64,000 nucleotides of DNA from Massilia rubra (GCF_011682065.1 NZ_VUYU01000004.1:186001-250000), one strand, 5' to 3'. Positions 53,005-63,161 are shown, counted from the stretch's first letter. The notes: generated by a model not told the origin, from the letters alone. Numbers and translations: made by a program.

Positions 53005-54393
53005 TCAGGCGAACAGGAAGGCGCTGTTGTCGCTGCTGTCTATGCCGGTAAGCAATACCGGTGCGTGCCCGGCGTCAGGCGGCGCCAGGTCCTGGATCGG
53101 GCTTTGCACGCCGGGGAGCTTGGCCATCTTGCCGATCACCTGTTGCACCATCGGCTGGAAAGCGAGGACATCGGTGCTGGCGCTGAGCGAGCCGAGCATG
53201 GTGCGCACGGCGGCCGCCGGGCCGGCCCCGTTGTACGCGCCGCCCAGGTTGCCCATGTCCAGGGCATAGGTAAAATTGCTCGCCACGTTGATTTTTACGC
53301 CCAGCAATTGGGCATCCGCCTGGCCTTGTGGCGTGTTGTTCGACTGCGCGCCGGCCATGATGGCCAGCGATGCGCCGGCGCGCGTCAGGCTGCCGGTGTC
53401 GATGGCCTTGCTCCAGAAATCGAGGCCGCCCTGGTCGGGAGCCCGGTTGAGCACGTTGGCATAGATGGCGGTCACGAAGCTTTTGTTGTCGCCGCCGTAC
53501 AGGGCGTTCGATTCGGCGCTGGCGCCGAACGAGTCGACCAGGCTCTTGAGCGCGGCATCGGTGCCGTAGCGCGCATTCAAGCCGCTCACGGTGGTGGGGG
53601 CTTTCAGCGCGGCCAGCTGGGCCTGGAAGCTGTTCAGGCCGCCGACATCGGCGGCGCGCCCGAAGTAGCCGATGTACAGCGATTCGGCCAGGTCGACATA
53701 GGTCATGTCGAGAAAGGTCGTCTTGCCCGTGATATCGGAAAAGCGCAGCACTTCGACATTCGACAGGACATCGTTGCCCTCGTTACGCAGGATCGAGGTC
53801 ACGCTGGTGGTATTGCCGTTGCGCAGGATGGTGTAATTGACGCGCGGATTGTAAAACACGACCTGGTCGATGCCGCCGCCGCCATCGATCAGGTCGTCCA
53901 CGCTGCTCCCGTACCCGACAGTCTCGTCGAGGTCGTTGCCTGTGATCCGCTGCGGCGCTTTCGCCGGCCGGTTCATGTCGGCGTACACGGTGAGCGAGGT
54001 GGTCATGTTGGTGCTGAGCTGGTTCCAGCCCGCGGAGACATAGAATTTGCCCGAATACGGCGCGATAAAATTGATCAACAGGTCGCTGGGGTAGGCCTCA
54101 TCGTAGCCCAGTTCGCGGTCGACGGCGATCGCATTGCCGGCCATGTCGTACACGGTGATGCCCGACGGATCGCGCGCACTGTCGCTGGAGATGTCGTAGG
54201 GGATGTTGGCGATCCCGTTAAAGTAATACACGTCATTGAACAGCAGGTGCGTCCCGTCGCTGCGGAAACTGGCCGATTCGTCCCAGTCGAACGAGTAGCC
54301 GTCGTAGCGGATCGGGTAAAAGGTCAGCAAGGGAGCGCTGTTCATTTGCGCCGCGCTCAGGTCGGGCAGGGTGTCGATGGTCAGGTAGGTCAT
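53005..54393 (-). CDS. DUF4214 protein (paralogue 1)
   Basis: 462 aa, no classical signal peptide. N-terminal region 1-160 resembles a pre-peptidase/beta-sandwich domain (YDISSDSARDPSG, LLINFIAPYSGKFYV). A short calcium-type GGGG segment (DDLIDGGGGIDQVVF) and DUF4214 helices follow at about 220-330 (LYIGYFGRAADVGGLNSFQ, ANVLNRAPDQGGLDFWS). The last 15 residues, VLLTGIDSSDNSAFLFA, match the tails of the two paralogues below. DUF4214 is common in RTX/S-layer-like exported proteins; the uncleaved C-terminal tail suggests type I secretion. Confidence 0.82.
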   Translation of the reverse strand: MTYLTIDTLPDLSAAQMNSAPLLTFYPIRYDGYSFDWDESASFRSDGTHLLFNDVYYFNGIANIPYDISSDSARDPSGITVYDMAGNAIAVDRELGYDEAYPSDLLINFIAPYSGKFYVSAGWNQLSTNMTTSLTVYADMNRPAKAPQRITGNDLDETVGYGSSVDDLIDGGGGIDQVVFYNPRVNYTILRNGNTTSVTSILRNEGNDVLSNVEVLRFSDITGKTTFLDMTYVDLAESLYIGYFGRAADVGGLNSFQAQLAALKAPTTVSGLNARYGTDAALKSLVDSFGASAESNALYGGDNKSFVTAIYANVLNRAPDQGGLDFWSKAIDTGSLTRAGASLAIMAGAQSNNTPQGQADAQLLGVKINVASNFTYALDMGNLGGAYNGAGPAAAVRTMLGSLSASTDVLAFQPMVQQVIGKMAKLPGVQSPIQDLAPPDAGHAPVLLTGIDSSDNSAFLFA

Positions 54394-54604
54394 GGTGGTC
54401 GTTGGGGAAGGGCAGCCCGTCCTTCACGCAGACGGGGATTGATCGGGCAAAACAGCAGGGGCGTCGGCAGCTCGGGCGCCGCTGTGGATGCCTCGCTCAC
54501 CAATCTTAACCGGCGAGTGTAGCGGATTTTATGCTCAATCGGCAACAGGTATTTGTTTTTGTTAACTATTTGCCGGTGATGTGCGCGCGGCGAAGGTGGG
54601 CATG

Positions 54605-54630
54605 CCTGTGCCGGCGCGGGCCGGCACAGG
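54605..54630. terminator. GC-rich hairpin after DUF4214 paralogue 2
   Basis: Arms cctgtgccgg and ccggcacagg around a 6-base loop, lying 16 bases beyond the stop of the minus-strand gene. No clear T-run follows, so termination is likely but not certain. Confidence 0.5.
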
Positions 54631-54645
54631 AGAGTAAGGCGTCAA

Positions 54646-56016
54646 TCAGGCATACACGAAAGCGGGGGAGTGGCTGTCCACGCCGCTCAGGGCGATGACC
54701 GGTGCGTCCGGTTGCGCGAGGGCCGGCGCATCGCCCGGGCTGGCCAGGCCGCCGGTCGAGGTCGGCAAGGAGTTTACCGCTTTCATCACCTGGGTCTGGA
54801 AGGTGAACGCGTCGGTACTGGCGCTGACCTGCTTGAGCAGCTCGCGCGCCACGGCGGCCGCGCCCAGGCCGTTGTACGCGCCGACCTTGTCTTCGGTTTC
54901 CAAGCCGTAGGTAAAGTTCGAGGCCACGCTGATCTTGTTGCCGATCAGCAGGGCGTCCAGCTTGCCCTGGGTGCTGCTGTTGGCCTGCGCCCCGGCCATG
55001 ATCGATAGCGAGGCATTGGCGCGCGTGAGCGCGCCGGCGTTGATGGCATTGGTCCAGAAATCGAGGCCGCCCTGGTCCGGCTCGCGCCCGAGCAAGTTGG
55101 TGTAGATCGCCCGCACGAAGGCCTTGTTGTCGCCCGAGTACAGCGCGTTCGACTCGGCGCTCGAGCCGAACGAGTCGATCAGTACTTTGACGGCCGGGTC
55201 GCTGTTGTAGCGGGCGCTCAGTTCGGCCGCGCTGGACGGTGCATTGAGCTCGCCCAGGCGCGCCTGGAAGCCCTTCAGGCCGCCCGTGTCGGCCGCGCGT
55301 CCGAAATAGCTCACGTACAGCGCCTGGGCCAGGTCGCTGTGGCGGATGTCGGTCACCTGGCCGGAGAAGGAGAGCTTTTCAACGTTGCGCAGGCTGTCCA
55401 CGCCATCGTTGCTCACCAGCGAGTAGACCAGCAATTCGGCGCCGCTTTTGACGATGTCGTAATCGCCGCGCTTGCCCTGGTAGACCATGGTGTCGACCCC
55501 GCCCAGCCCGTTGACGAGGTCACTGCTTTTGGTGGCGACGAAGACGTCCGCGCCATCGGTGCCGGTGAGCGTGTTGGTCGGTTTCGGTATGGTGTCGAGG
55601 TCGGCGTAAATGTTCAGCGAGGCGCCCAGGTTGACATCGGCCGAGCCCTGGTGCCATCCCGCGTCGACGTACACCGTGCCCGAATACGGCGCGACGAATT
55701 TGGACAGGAAATCGTTTCCGTAGCCGCTGTCGCTCTCCTTGTCGACCGCGATCGCCTTGCCCGACTTGTCATACAGCGTGATCAGGAAGGGGTCGAAAAA
55801 GCTGAAGCTGAAAATATCGTAGGTGGCGTTCTCGACGGCTGTGAACGCATACAGGTCGTCCAGGCTCGCGTAAGGGGCGCTGGTGTACACCGAGGCCGAC
55901 TGGTCCCACGACGAGGTGGCGCTGGTCGGAACGTACGTGGCGAGCGTCAGCGTATGGGCTTGGGCAAGCTGTTGCGCGGTCAAGGAGGGAAGGTAATCGA
56001 TAGTGGGGTAGGCCAT
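54646..56016 (-). CDS. DUF4214 protein (paralogue 2)
   Basis: 456 aa from ATG 56016 (MAYPTIDYLPSLTAQQL), chosen because the paralogues start the same way; an ATG 45 bases earlier exists. Same layout: N-terminal beta domain (FVAPYSGTVYVDAGWHQGS), a glycine-rich short repeat (SDLVNGLGGVDTMVY), and DUF4214 units (LYVSYFGRAADTGGLKGF, LLGREPDQGGLDFWT). Tail VIALSGVDSHSPAFVYA. No leader peptide. Presumed exported surface or matrix protein. Confidence 0.82.
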   Translation of the reverse strand: MAYPTIDYLPSLTAQQLAQAHTLTLATYVPTSATSSWDQSASVYTSAPYASLDDLYAFTAVENATYDIFSFSFFDPFLITLYDKSGKAIAVDKESDSGYGNDFLSKFVAPYSGTVYVDAGWHQGSADVNLGASLNIYADLDTIPKPTNTLTGTDGADVFVATKSSDLVNGLGGVDTMVYQGKRGDYDIVKSGAELLVYSLVSNDGVDSLRNVEKLSFSGQVTDIRHSDLAQALYVSYFGRAADTGGLKGFQARLGELNAPSSAAELSARYNSDPAVKVLIDSFGSSAESNALYSGDNKAFVRAIYTNLLGREPDQGGLDFWTNAINAGALTRANASLSIMAGAQANSSTQGKLDALLIGNKISVASNFTYGLETEDKVGAYNGLGAAAVARELLKQVSASTDAFTFQTQVMKAVNSLPTSTGGLASPGDAPALAQPDAPVIALSGVDSHSPAFVYA

Positions 56017-56332
56017 GGTGGTGTCCTTGTCGTTCGTCAGGGAAAGCGCCATGCCCGGCATGTCGCTCGCTTCGGTTCAGTATTCCACGAGTATCGTTCA
56101 ATTTCTAGATAGAAATATGTCTTTCTTGTTAATGAGCTGTTAGCAAGTGTAAGCACTGGTAAGCCTGCGTGTCCAACAGCCGATTTCGTGATGATTTAGT
56201 CTGAACAGGGACCAACGTGTTGATAAAAACGACATTAATATAAAATATATCATTGATCTTGATAAAAATCATGACATCTGCATAAGAAACTATTATCATA
56301 GGCAATTCTTTGTGTAACTCGGAGTAGTAAAA
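56017..56332. other. AT-rich divergent promoter region
   Basis: About 315 bases between a DUF4214 gene and the M48 protease gene, markedly AT-rich at 56215-56300 (tataaaatatatcattgatc). Probably contains both promoters. No gene seen. Confidence 0.45.
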
Positions 56333-57244
56333 ATGTTGAACACCATGCAAACCAAGCTGTGCCTGACAGTGATCGCCGTTGCGGCCCTGGCCGGTTGCGC
56401 CACCAGCACCAAGCCCGGAGCCGTGGGAGTCACCCGCTCCCAGATGATGCTTGTGTCGGCCTCGGAAGTGGATGCGATGGCGCTGTCCAGTTTCAGCAAC
56501 CAGAACCAGAAGGCAAAAAGCGAAGGTCGCCTGGTGACCAAAGGCACCGAATACAATCGCGTGGCGCGTATCGCCAAGGCCCTGCAAGTGCAGGTGCCGG
56601 TATTCCGCGATGATGCCAAGGACTGGAAATGGGAGCTGGCGCTGATCGACGCGCCGGTGCTCAACGCTTCCTGCGCTCCGGGCGGCAAGATTACCTTTTA
56701 CACGGGCCTGATCCGCCAGCTCAAGTTGACCGACGATGAAATCGCGATGGTCATGGGCCACGAAATTGCCCACGCCTTGCGCGAGCACGGACGTGAACGC
56801 ATGTCGCAGGCCAAGGCCACCGGTGGCTTGACCGCGCTGGCCGGCGTGCTGGCCCCGAGCAAGGGCTTGCAGGTCGCGGTCGCCAGCGAGGCGACCCACT
56901 ACCTGTTCACCTTGCCGAACTCGCGCGAGCATGAATCGGAAGCCGACACCATGGGCCTGGAACTGGCGGCGCGCGCCGGCTACAATCCGCGCGCGGCGAT
57001 GTCGGTGTGGGAAAAGATGGCAGCCGCATCGGGCGGCGCCGGCAACGCCGAGTTTTTGTCGACCCACCCGTCCGACTCTACCCGGATCGCCTCGCTGACC
57101 GCGATGCAGCCGCGCGTGACGCCGCTGTATGATGCGGCGACCAAGCCAGAGGGGGCGGCCAAGCCAGAGGCGCCGGCCAAGCCAGAGTCGGCCAGCAAGC
57201 CAGAGTCGACGAGAAAGACAGGCAAGAAGAAGTCATCCAGGTAA
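56333..57244 (+). CDS. M48-family metalloprotease lipoprotein
   Basis: 303 aa, GGAG eight bases before ATG 56333. Lipobox AALAGC near residue 22. The zinc site is MGHEIAHALREH (residues about 142-153), with the third ligand in SREHESEADTMGLELA. This is the YggG/LoiP/BepA-type periplasmic protease group that degrades or quality-checks outer-membrane proteins. The C-terminal 35 residues are a Lys/Pro/Glu-rich repeat (KPEGAAKPEAPAKPE) that may contact peptidoglycan. Sits between DUF4214 paralogues transcribed the other way. Confidence 0.9.
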   Translation: MLNTMQTKLCLTVIAVAALAGCATSTKPGAVGVTRSQMMLVSASEVDAMALSSFSNQNQKAKSEGRLVTKGTEYNRVARIAKALQVQVPVFRDDAKDWKWELALIDAPVLNASCAPGGKITFYTGLIRQLKLTDDEIAMVMGHEIAHALREHGRERMSQAKATGGLTALAGVLAPSKGLQVAVASEATHYLFTLPNSREHESEADTMGLELAARAGYNPRAAMSVWEKMAAASGGAGNAEFLSTHPSDSTRIASLTAMQPRVTPLYDAATKPEGAAKPEAPAKPESASKPESTRKTGKKKSSR

Positions 57245-57255
57245 GTGAAGTCAAT

Positions 57256-57279
57256 GCGCTTGCCTTGCAAGGCAAGCGC
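57256..57279. terminator. Palindromic terminator between convergent genes
   Basis: A 24-bp perfect palindrome (gcgcttgcctt with aaggcaagcgc) followed by TTCTATT. Lies between the stops of the convergent protease and DUF4214 paralogue 3 genes. Confidence 0.7.
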
Positions 57280-57331
57280 TTCTATTCCCTGTACAGTCAC
57301 CATCCTCTCGGCACCCTCACTTGCCGCGCAC

Positions 57332-58729
57332 TCAGGCAAACATGAACGCGTCCGCAATGCCGCCGACCCCGGTCAGTTCGATGACCGGCGCGTCGCGCAG
57401 CGCCTCATGCGCAGCGAACGGCATCTCTCTTGCCTGGTCGGGCACGCCACGTGGCGGCGGCAGGGCGAACATCGCATCAATCACATCGTCCTGGAAATCG
57501 AACGCATCGGTCGTTGTCGTGACTGCCCCGAGCAGCTTGCGCGCGATGCCGGCCGCGAAGTCGCCGTCATAGCGGTTGCCCTTGTCGAACGTTTCCAGCG
57601 CCAGGGTAAAGTTCGCGGCGACGCTGATCTTCTTTTGAAGCAGCAGCGCGTCTGCCAGCCCCTGGGCGCTGGTGTTGCCCTGCGCGCCGGCCAGGATCGA
57701 CAGCGAGGCGTTGGCGCGCGTGAGCGAACCGCTGTCGATCGCATTGCTCCAGAAATCGAGGCCGCCCTGGTCCGCGTCGCGGCTCAACAGGTTGTTGTAG
57801 ATGGCCTTCACGAAGGCCTTGTTGTCGCCCGAGTACAGCGCTTTCGATTCGTGGCTCAATCCAAAGGAATCGATCAGGTTCTTCACCGAGGCATCCTTGG
57901 CGTAGCGCGCGCTGAAGTCGTTGACGTTGGCGGGCGCGCCCAAGGCGGCCAGCTGGGACTGGAAGCTCTTCAGGGCGCCGACATCGGCCGCGCGGCCGAA
58001 GTAGGCGACATACAGCGACTGGGTCAGGTCGCCATACTGCATGTCGTAACTTCCATCCGAGAAGCTCAGTTTTTCCACGGAGCGCAGGGTATCGACGTCC
58101 TTGGTGTCGGGAATCGACCAGATGCGCACCTTGTCGCCGTCCTTGATGATGTTGTACGAGGCGCGCGTGCCGGCATAGGCGACGGTATCGATGCCGCCAC
58201 CGCCATCGATCAGGTCTTCGGCGCGGGTGGCGACGAAACGGTCGGCCCAAGCGGTGCCCGTCATCGTGCTCACGGGCGGCAGCACGGGTGGCGGGGCGAC
58301 GTTCTTGGTATCGACGTCGCCAAACACTTTGAGCGACACCGCCAGGCCAAGCTCGGTCTGGCCCTGGTTCCAGCCGGCGTCGACATACATCGTGCCCGAG
58401 TACTCGGCGAACAACCTGGGCAGATAGTGCATGCCTGAGCTTCCATCCGTCTCATTGTCGGCGCCGATCGGGCGGCCGAGATTGTCGTACACGATGATGC
58501 GGGTCGGTTCCAGGTAGCTGGTGCTGAACACATAGTAGGTGACGCCCTTGACCGCAGTAAATGAAAACAGGTCGTGCTGCATCGCGCCGACCTGGTTGCT
58601 TTTTACGCTGGCCAGCTCGTCCCATGGGGTCAAGTCGACGTTCTCGTAGAACGGGTCGAACGTCAGCGGCGCGGCGCTGCCGAGCTCATGCTGGGTCAGC
58701 GATGGTAAATCCAAAATGGGGTAAGTCAT
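57332..58729 (-). CDS. DUF4214 protein (paralogue 3)
   Basis: 465 aa from ATG 58729 with AAGGA five bases upstream; the ATG two codons earlier overlaps that site. N-terminus MTYPILDLPSLTQHELG matches the other two. Then a beta domain (LFAEYSGTMYVDAGWNQGQ), DLIDGGGGIDTVAY and DUF4214 repeats (LYVAYFGRAADVGALKSF, NLLSRDADQGGLDFWS). Tail VIELTGVGGIADAFMFA. Three such genes within 6 kb suggest a local expansion. Confidence 0.82.
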   Translation of the reverse strand: MTYPILDLPSLTQHELGSAAPLTFDPFYENVDLTPWDELASVKSNQVGAMQHDLFSFTAVKGVTYYVFSTSYLEPTRIIVYDNLGRPIGADNETDGSSGMHYLPRLFAEYSGTMYVDAGWNQGQTELGLAVSLKVFGDVDTKNVAPPPVLPPVSTMTGTAWADRFVATRAEDLIDGGGGIDTVAYAGTRASYNIIKDGDKVRIWSIPDTKDVDTLRSVEKLSFSDGSYDMQYGDLTQSLYVAYFGRAADVGALKSFQSQLAALGAPANVNDFSARYAKDASVKNLIDSFGLSHESKALYSGDNKAFVKAIYNNLLSRDADQGGLDFWSNAIDSGSLTRANASLSILAGAQGNTSAQGLADALLLQKKISVAANFTLALETFDKGNRYDGDFAAGIARKLLGAVTTTTDAFDFQDDVIDAMFALPPPRGVPDQAREMPFAAHEALRDAPVIELTGVGGIADAFMFA

Positions 58730-59229
58730 TGACATCCTTGTTGTTCGTCACGGGAAAACAGCCTGCGCGCACGCGGCACGGCCGGGTGTCCCGGCTGCAC
58801 GGGAGGTCCGATACCTCGGCCCCGCCGACTGGCTTGTCGTCCACAGCGGGGTAGGGTAAAGGCATGCGGGCGTGTCGGGCGATCGGCCGACAGCGGCTGG
58901 CCGCAGGGGCGTCGCGCCCGGACGGCTTGTTGTGATTGTTAAGTAAGCACAAATGGTATCGCAAGTTCATTAATGCGCATAGGAAATGATTATTTCCCGT
59001 GCTTACAGGACTAAGTGTTGTTAAGAAAAAACAAAATGCGCTAGCGCTGGAACCGCTTGCCGCCACCATTGCCCTGTGGCCGAGGGCGTTGCCCAAGCGC
59101 TCAAACCAGTTTATCGCACGAGCGTGCGTCGACTAACAGACCAATCCATGCATGCCGGGCATTCTTGATAAATTGCACGTTTTACGTAAGCGCAACACAT
59201 CATTCAACGCCTTCAAAGGATGCCAACAC
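58730..59229. other. Intergenic region upstream of the aldehyde oxidoreductase operon
   Basis: About 500 bases with no supportable gene. The stretch 58930-59040 is AT-richer (gttgttaagaaaaaacaaaa) and may contain the operon promoter. No convincing regulatory site was identified. Confidence 0.4.
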
Positions 59230-59877
59230 ATGGACGAGTTCAGCGACATCAAACTATCGAGGCGGGAACTGTTAATCGCCGGGGCCATCAGCGTGACAGC
59301 GGCCGGCGTGCCGGGTGCGGCCGGCGCGGCGGGGGCGGTTGCCGCCACGCCCGCCGCCGCCCCGGTGACCAACAAGGTCGCCTTCCAGGTCAACGGCAAG
59401 CGCCACGCGCTCGAGGTCGACACTCGCACCACCTTGCTCGATGTGCTGCGCGAAAACCTGCACCTGACCGGCACCAAGAAGGGTTGCGACCATGGCCAGT
59501 GCGGCGCCTGCACCGTCATCGTCGATGGCCGCCGCATCAACTCCTGCCTCAGCCTGGCGGTCATGCATGAGGGTTCCGACATCACCACCATCGAAGGCCT
59601 GGGCAACAAGGACAAGCTGCACCCGATGCAGGCCGCCTTCATCAAGCATGACGGCTACCAGTGCGGCTACTGTACGCCGGGGCAGATCTGCTCGGCCGTC
59701 TCGGTCCTCAGCGAGATCAGGCAGGGCATCCCCAGCCACGTGAGCGCCGACCTGATGGCCAGGCCGCTGCTGTCGGCGGAGGAAATCCGCGAGCGCATGA
59801 GTGGCAACATCTGTCGCTGCGGGGCCTATTCGAACATCCTCGATGCGATCACCGAGGTCGCGGGGAGCCAGGCATGA
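59230..59877 (+). CDS. paoA: Periplasmic aldehyde oxidoreductase, iron-sulfur subunit
   Basis: 215 aa from ATG 59230. Twin-arginine leader [17 protein letters not shown], so the assembled complex is exported folded by Tat. Plant-type [2Fe-2S] site [10 protein letters not shown] at about residue 88, then the second cluster [12 protein letters not shown] and CRCGAYSNI (xanthine-oxidase-family pattern). First gene of paoABC; its TGA overlaps the next ATG. The E. coli PaoABC oxidises aromatic aldehydes. Confidence 0.93.
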   Translation: MDEFSDIKLSRRELLIAGAISVTAAGVPGAAGAAGAVAATPAAAPVTNKVAFQVNGKRHALEVDTRTTLLDVLRENLHLTGTKKGCDHGQCGACTVIVDGRRINSCLSLAVMHEGSDITTIEGLGNKDKLHPMQAAFIKHDGYQCGYCTPGQICSAVSVLSEIRQGIPSHVSADLMARPLLSAEEIRERMSGNICRCGAYSNILDAITEVAGSQA

Positions 59878-60827
59878 AGGTGTTTACCTACCAGCGCGCC
59901 ACCAGTGCCGCCGACGCCGCGTCCGCCGCCATGCGCTCCCCCGGCGCCAAATTCATTGCCGGCGGCACCAACCTGCTCGACCTGATGAAGCTCGAAATCG
60001 AAACCCCGGGCCACCTGATCGATGTCAACGGCCTCGGCCTGGACAAGATCGACGCCACCCCGGACGGCGGCCTGCGCATCGGCGCCCTGGTGCGCAATAC
60101 CGACCTGGCGTCGGATGAACGGGTGCGGCGCGACTACGCCGTGCTCTCGCGCGCCTTGCTGTCGGGCGCCTCGATGCAGTTGCGGAACAAGGCGACCACC
60201 GCCGGCAACCTGCTGCAGCGCACGCGCTGCCCCTATTTTTATGACACCAACCAGCCCTGCAACAAGCGCCAGCCGGGCAGTGGCTGTTCGGCCATCGGCG
60301 GCTTCAGCCGCCAGCACGCCATTGTCGGCGCCAGCGACGCCTGCATCGCCACCCATCCGAGCGACATGGCCGTGGCCATGCGCCTGCTCGACGCCCAAGT
60401 GGAAACGGTGCGCCCCAATGGCGCCGCGCGCACGATTCCGATTGCCGACTTCCACCGCCTGCCGGGCAGTACGCCGCACATCGAAACGCTGCTCGAACCG
60501 GGTGAACTGATCACCGGCGTCACCTTGCCCAAGCCGCTCGGCGGCACGCATGTGTACCGCAAGGTGCGCGACCGTTCCTCGTACGCCTTTGCGCTGGTGT
60601 CGGTGGCGGCGGTGATCCTGCCGGACGGCGGCGGCCGGGTGGCGCTCGGCGGGGTGGCCCATAAGCCGTGGCGCATCGAAGCGGCCGAGCAAAAGATGGC
60701 CGGCGGCGCCAGGGCCGTCGTCGACCAGTTGCTGGCAGGGGCCAAAACGACGCACGACAACGCATTCAAAATCACGCTGGTCCAGCGCACGCTTCACGCG
60801 GTGCTGGCGGATGCGAAGAAAGGCTGA
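59874..60827 (+). CDS. paoB: Periplasmic aldehyde oxidoreductase, FAD-binding subunit
   Basis: 317 aa from ATG 59874 (ATGA overlap with paoA). The FAD-binding PCMH-type domain has [19 protein letters not shown] near the start and [19 protein letters not shown] further on. A cysteine-rich segment, [26 protein letters not shown], may hold the extra [4Fe-4S] cluster seen in PaoB-type subunits. Passes electrons from the iron-sulfur subunit to FAD. Confidence 0.92.
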   Translation: MKVFTYQRATSAADAASAAMRSPGAKFIAGGTNLLDLMKLEIETPGHLIDVNGLGLDKIDATPDGGLRIGALVRNTDLASDERVRRDYAVLSRALLSGASMQLRNKATTAGNLLQRTRCPYFYDTNQPCNKRQPGSGCSAIGGFSRQHAIVGASDACIATHPSDMAVAMRLLDAQVETVRPNGAARTIPIADFHRLPGSTPHIETLLEPGELITGVTLPKPLGGTHVYRKVRDRSSYAFALVSVAAVILPDGGGRVALGGVAHKPWRIEAAEQKMAGGARAVVDQLLAGAKTTHDNAFKITLVQRTLHAVLADAKKG

Positions 60828-60829
60828 CC

Positions 60830-63028
60830 ATGAAGTTTTCCACACCCGCCACCACCAATCCGATCGACCAGATGAAGGTGCTCGGCCGTCCGTTTGATCG
60901 CATCGACGGCCCGGCCAAGACCACCGGCACGGCGCCCTATGCCTACGAGCAGCATGAAGCGGCGCCGAACGCCGCCTACGGCCACGTGGTCGGCGCCGGC
61001 ATCGCCAAGGGCCGCATCACGTCGATCAAGCTCGATGAAGCGCGGCGCGCGCCGGGCGTGATCGCCGTCATCAGCGCCGACAACGCCGGCGCCCTCGGCA
61101 AGGGCAAGTTCAATACCGCCAGACTGCTCGCCGGGCCGGACATCCAGCATTACCACCAGGCCATTGCGCTGGTGGTGGCCGAGACGTTCGAGCAGGCGCG
61201 CGCCGCCGCCAACCTGGTCAAGGTGACGTACGCAAAAGAGAAGGGCGCGTATGACCTCGCGAAGGTCAAGGGCTCGGCCACCGAGCCCAAGGGCGAGAAT
61301 GCGGACACCAAGGTGGGCGACTTCGAGCGCGCCTACGCCGGCGCGCCGGTCCGGCTCGACGCCACCTACCGCACGCCGGACCAGTCGCACGCGATGATGG
61401 AGCCGCACGCCTCGATCGCTTCGTGGGAAGGCGAGCAGTTGACCGTGTGGACCGCGAACCAGATGATCGACTGGACCCGCGGCGACCTGGCCAGGACGCT
61501 CGGCATCCCGAAAGAAAACGTGCGCCTGGTTTCGCCGTACATTGGCGGCGGCTTCGGCGGCAAACTGTTCCTGCGCTCGGAAGCGTTGCTGGCGGCGCTG
61601 GGCGCGCGCGCGGCCAAGCGGCCGGTGAAGGTGGCGCTGAGCCGCCCGCTGATGATCAACAACACCACGCACCGTCCGGCGACCATCCAGCGCATCCGCA
61701 TCGGCGCCACGCGCGACGGCAAGATCAGCGCAATCGGCCACGAAAGCTGGTCGGGCGACCTGGCGGGCGGTCAACCCGAAACGGCGGTGATGCAAACGCG
61801 CCTGTTGTACGCCGGCGCGCACCGCATGACCAAAATGCGCCTGGCGGTGCTCGATCTGCCGGAAGGGAACGCGATGCGCGCCCCGGGCGAAGCGCCCGGC
61901 CTGATGGCGCTCGAAATCGCCATGGACGAAATGGCCGACAAGCTCAAGATCGACCCGGTCACCTTCCGCATCCTCAATGATACCAAGGTCGATCCGGAAA
62001 AACCGAGCCGGCCGTTCTCGCAACGCCGCCTGATCGACTGCCTGCGCAGCGGCGCCGACAAGTTCGGCTGGAAGGAACGCAGTGCCGAGCCGGGCAAGAA
62101 GCGCGAAGGGCGCTGGCTGATCGGCATGGGCGTGGCCAGCGCCTTCCGTAACAACCTGGTGATGAAGTCGGGGGCCCGCATTCGCCTCGACGGCAAGGGC
62201 GTGGTCACGGTGGAAACCGACATGACCGACATCGGCACCGGCAGCTATACCGTCATCGCCCAGACCGCGGCCGAGATGATGGGCGTGACGATCGACAAGG
62301 TGGTGGTGCGCCTGGGCGACTCGCGCTTTCCGGTATCGGCCGGCTCGGGCGGGCAGTGGGGCGCCAACAGTTCCACCGCCGGGGTGTACGCGGCGTGCAT
62401 GAAGATGCGCGAGGCGGTGGCGCAAAAGCTGGGGATGGACCCGGCCGAGGCCCAATTTGCCGGCGGCGCCGTCAGCGCGGGCGGCAAGAGCGTGCCGCTG
62501 GCGCAAGCCGCGCAGGGCGGCGAACTGGTGGCCGAGGACGCGATGGAGTACGGCGACCTCGACAAAAAATTCCAGCAGTCGACCTTTGGCGCGCATTTTG
62601 TCGAAGTGGCGGTCGATGCCGTCACCGGCGAAACGCGGGTGCGGCGCATGCTGGCCGTGTGCGCGGCGGGGCGTATCCTCAATCCGAAGTCGGCGCGCAG
62701 CCAGGTGATCGGGGCGATGACGATGGGCCTGGGCGCGGCGCTGATGGAAGAACTGGTGGTCGATACGCGCACCGGGTTTTTTGTCAATCACGACCTGGCC
62801 GGGTATGAAGTGCCGGTGCACGCCGACGTGCCGCACCAGGAGGTGGTGTTCCTCGACGAGACCGATCCGATGTCGTCGCCGATGAAGGCCAAGGGCGTGG
62901 GCGAGCTGGGTATTTGCGGGGTGGCGGCGGCGATTGCGAATGCGGTCTACAACGCCACCGGCGTGCGTGTGCGCGACTATCCGCTCACGCTCGACAAGCT
63001 TCTTGAGAAGATGCCGGCCATGAGCTGA
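60830..63028 (+). CDS. paoC: Periplasmic aldehyde oxidoreductase, molybdenum-binding subunit
   Basis: 732 aa from ATG 60830, two bases after the paoB stop. The xanthine-oxidase-type large domains hold the cofactor loops SPYIGGGFGGKLFLRSEALLA-type, NAMRAPGEAPGLMALEIAMD and GSGGQWGANSSTAGVYAA. The catalytic glutamate is in KGVGELG at about residue 692, the position reported for E. coli PaoC. No leader, as expected when the Tat signal is on PaoA. Uses molybdenum cytosine dinucleotide and needs a PaoD-like chaperone, which is not in the window. Confidence 0.93.
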   Translation: MKFSTPATTNPIDQMKVLGRPFDRIDGPAKTTGTAPYAYEQHEAAPNAAYGHVVGAGIAKGRITSIKLDEARRAPGVIAVISADNAGALGKGKFNTARLLAGPDIQHYHQAIALVVAETFEQARAAANLVKVTYAKEKGAYDLAKVKGSATEPKGENADTKVGDFERAYAGAPVRLDATYRTPDQSHAMMEPHASIASWEGEQLTVWTANQMIDWTRGDLARTLGIPKENVRLVSPYIGGGFGGKLFLRSEALLAALGARAAKRPVKVALSRPLMINNTTHRPATIQRIRIGATRDGKISAIGHESWSGDLAGGQPETAVMQTRLLYAGAHRMTKMRLAVLDLPEGNAMRAPGEAPGLMALEIAMDEMADKLKIDPVTFRILNDTKVDPEKPSRPFSQRRLIDCLRSGADKFGWKERSAEPGKKREGRWLIGMGVASAFRNNLVMKSGARIRLDGKGVVTVETDMTDIGTGSYTVIAQTAAEMMGVTIDKVVVRLGDSRFPVSAGSGGQWGANSSTAGVYAACMKMREAVAQKLGMDPAEAQFAGGAVSAGGKSVPLAQAAQGGELVAEDAMEYGDLDKKFQQSTFGAHFVEVAVDAVTGETRVRRMLAVCAAGRILNPKSARSQVIGAMTMGLGAALMEELVVDTRTGFFVNHDLAGYEVPVHADVPHQEVVFLDETDPMSSPMKAKGVGELGICGVAAAIANAVYNATGVRVRDYPLTLDKLLEKMPAMS

Positions 63029-63161
63029 CGCGGCTCTTGCACGCCACGAAGAAGTGGAACAGTGCCATCGCATGCGTTATGCTGTCGCCTCACGGCGCGA
63101 ACCGCAGGTTTTTCGGTTCGCCGCCGCGTCGACAGTCATAACGGGAAGATGGGCATTGTCT

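Noticed and set aside
60794-63073. Minus-strand open frame of 759 codons opposite paoC
   Set aside because: Histidine/arginine/alanine-rich antisense shadow. The plus frame contains all molybdenum hydroxylase motifs.
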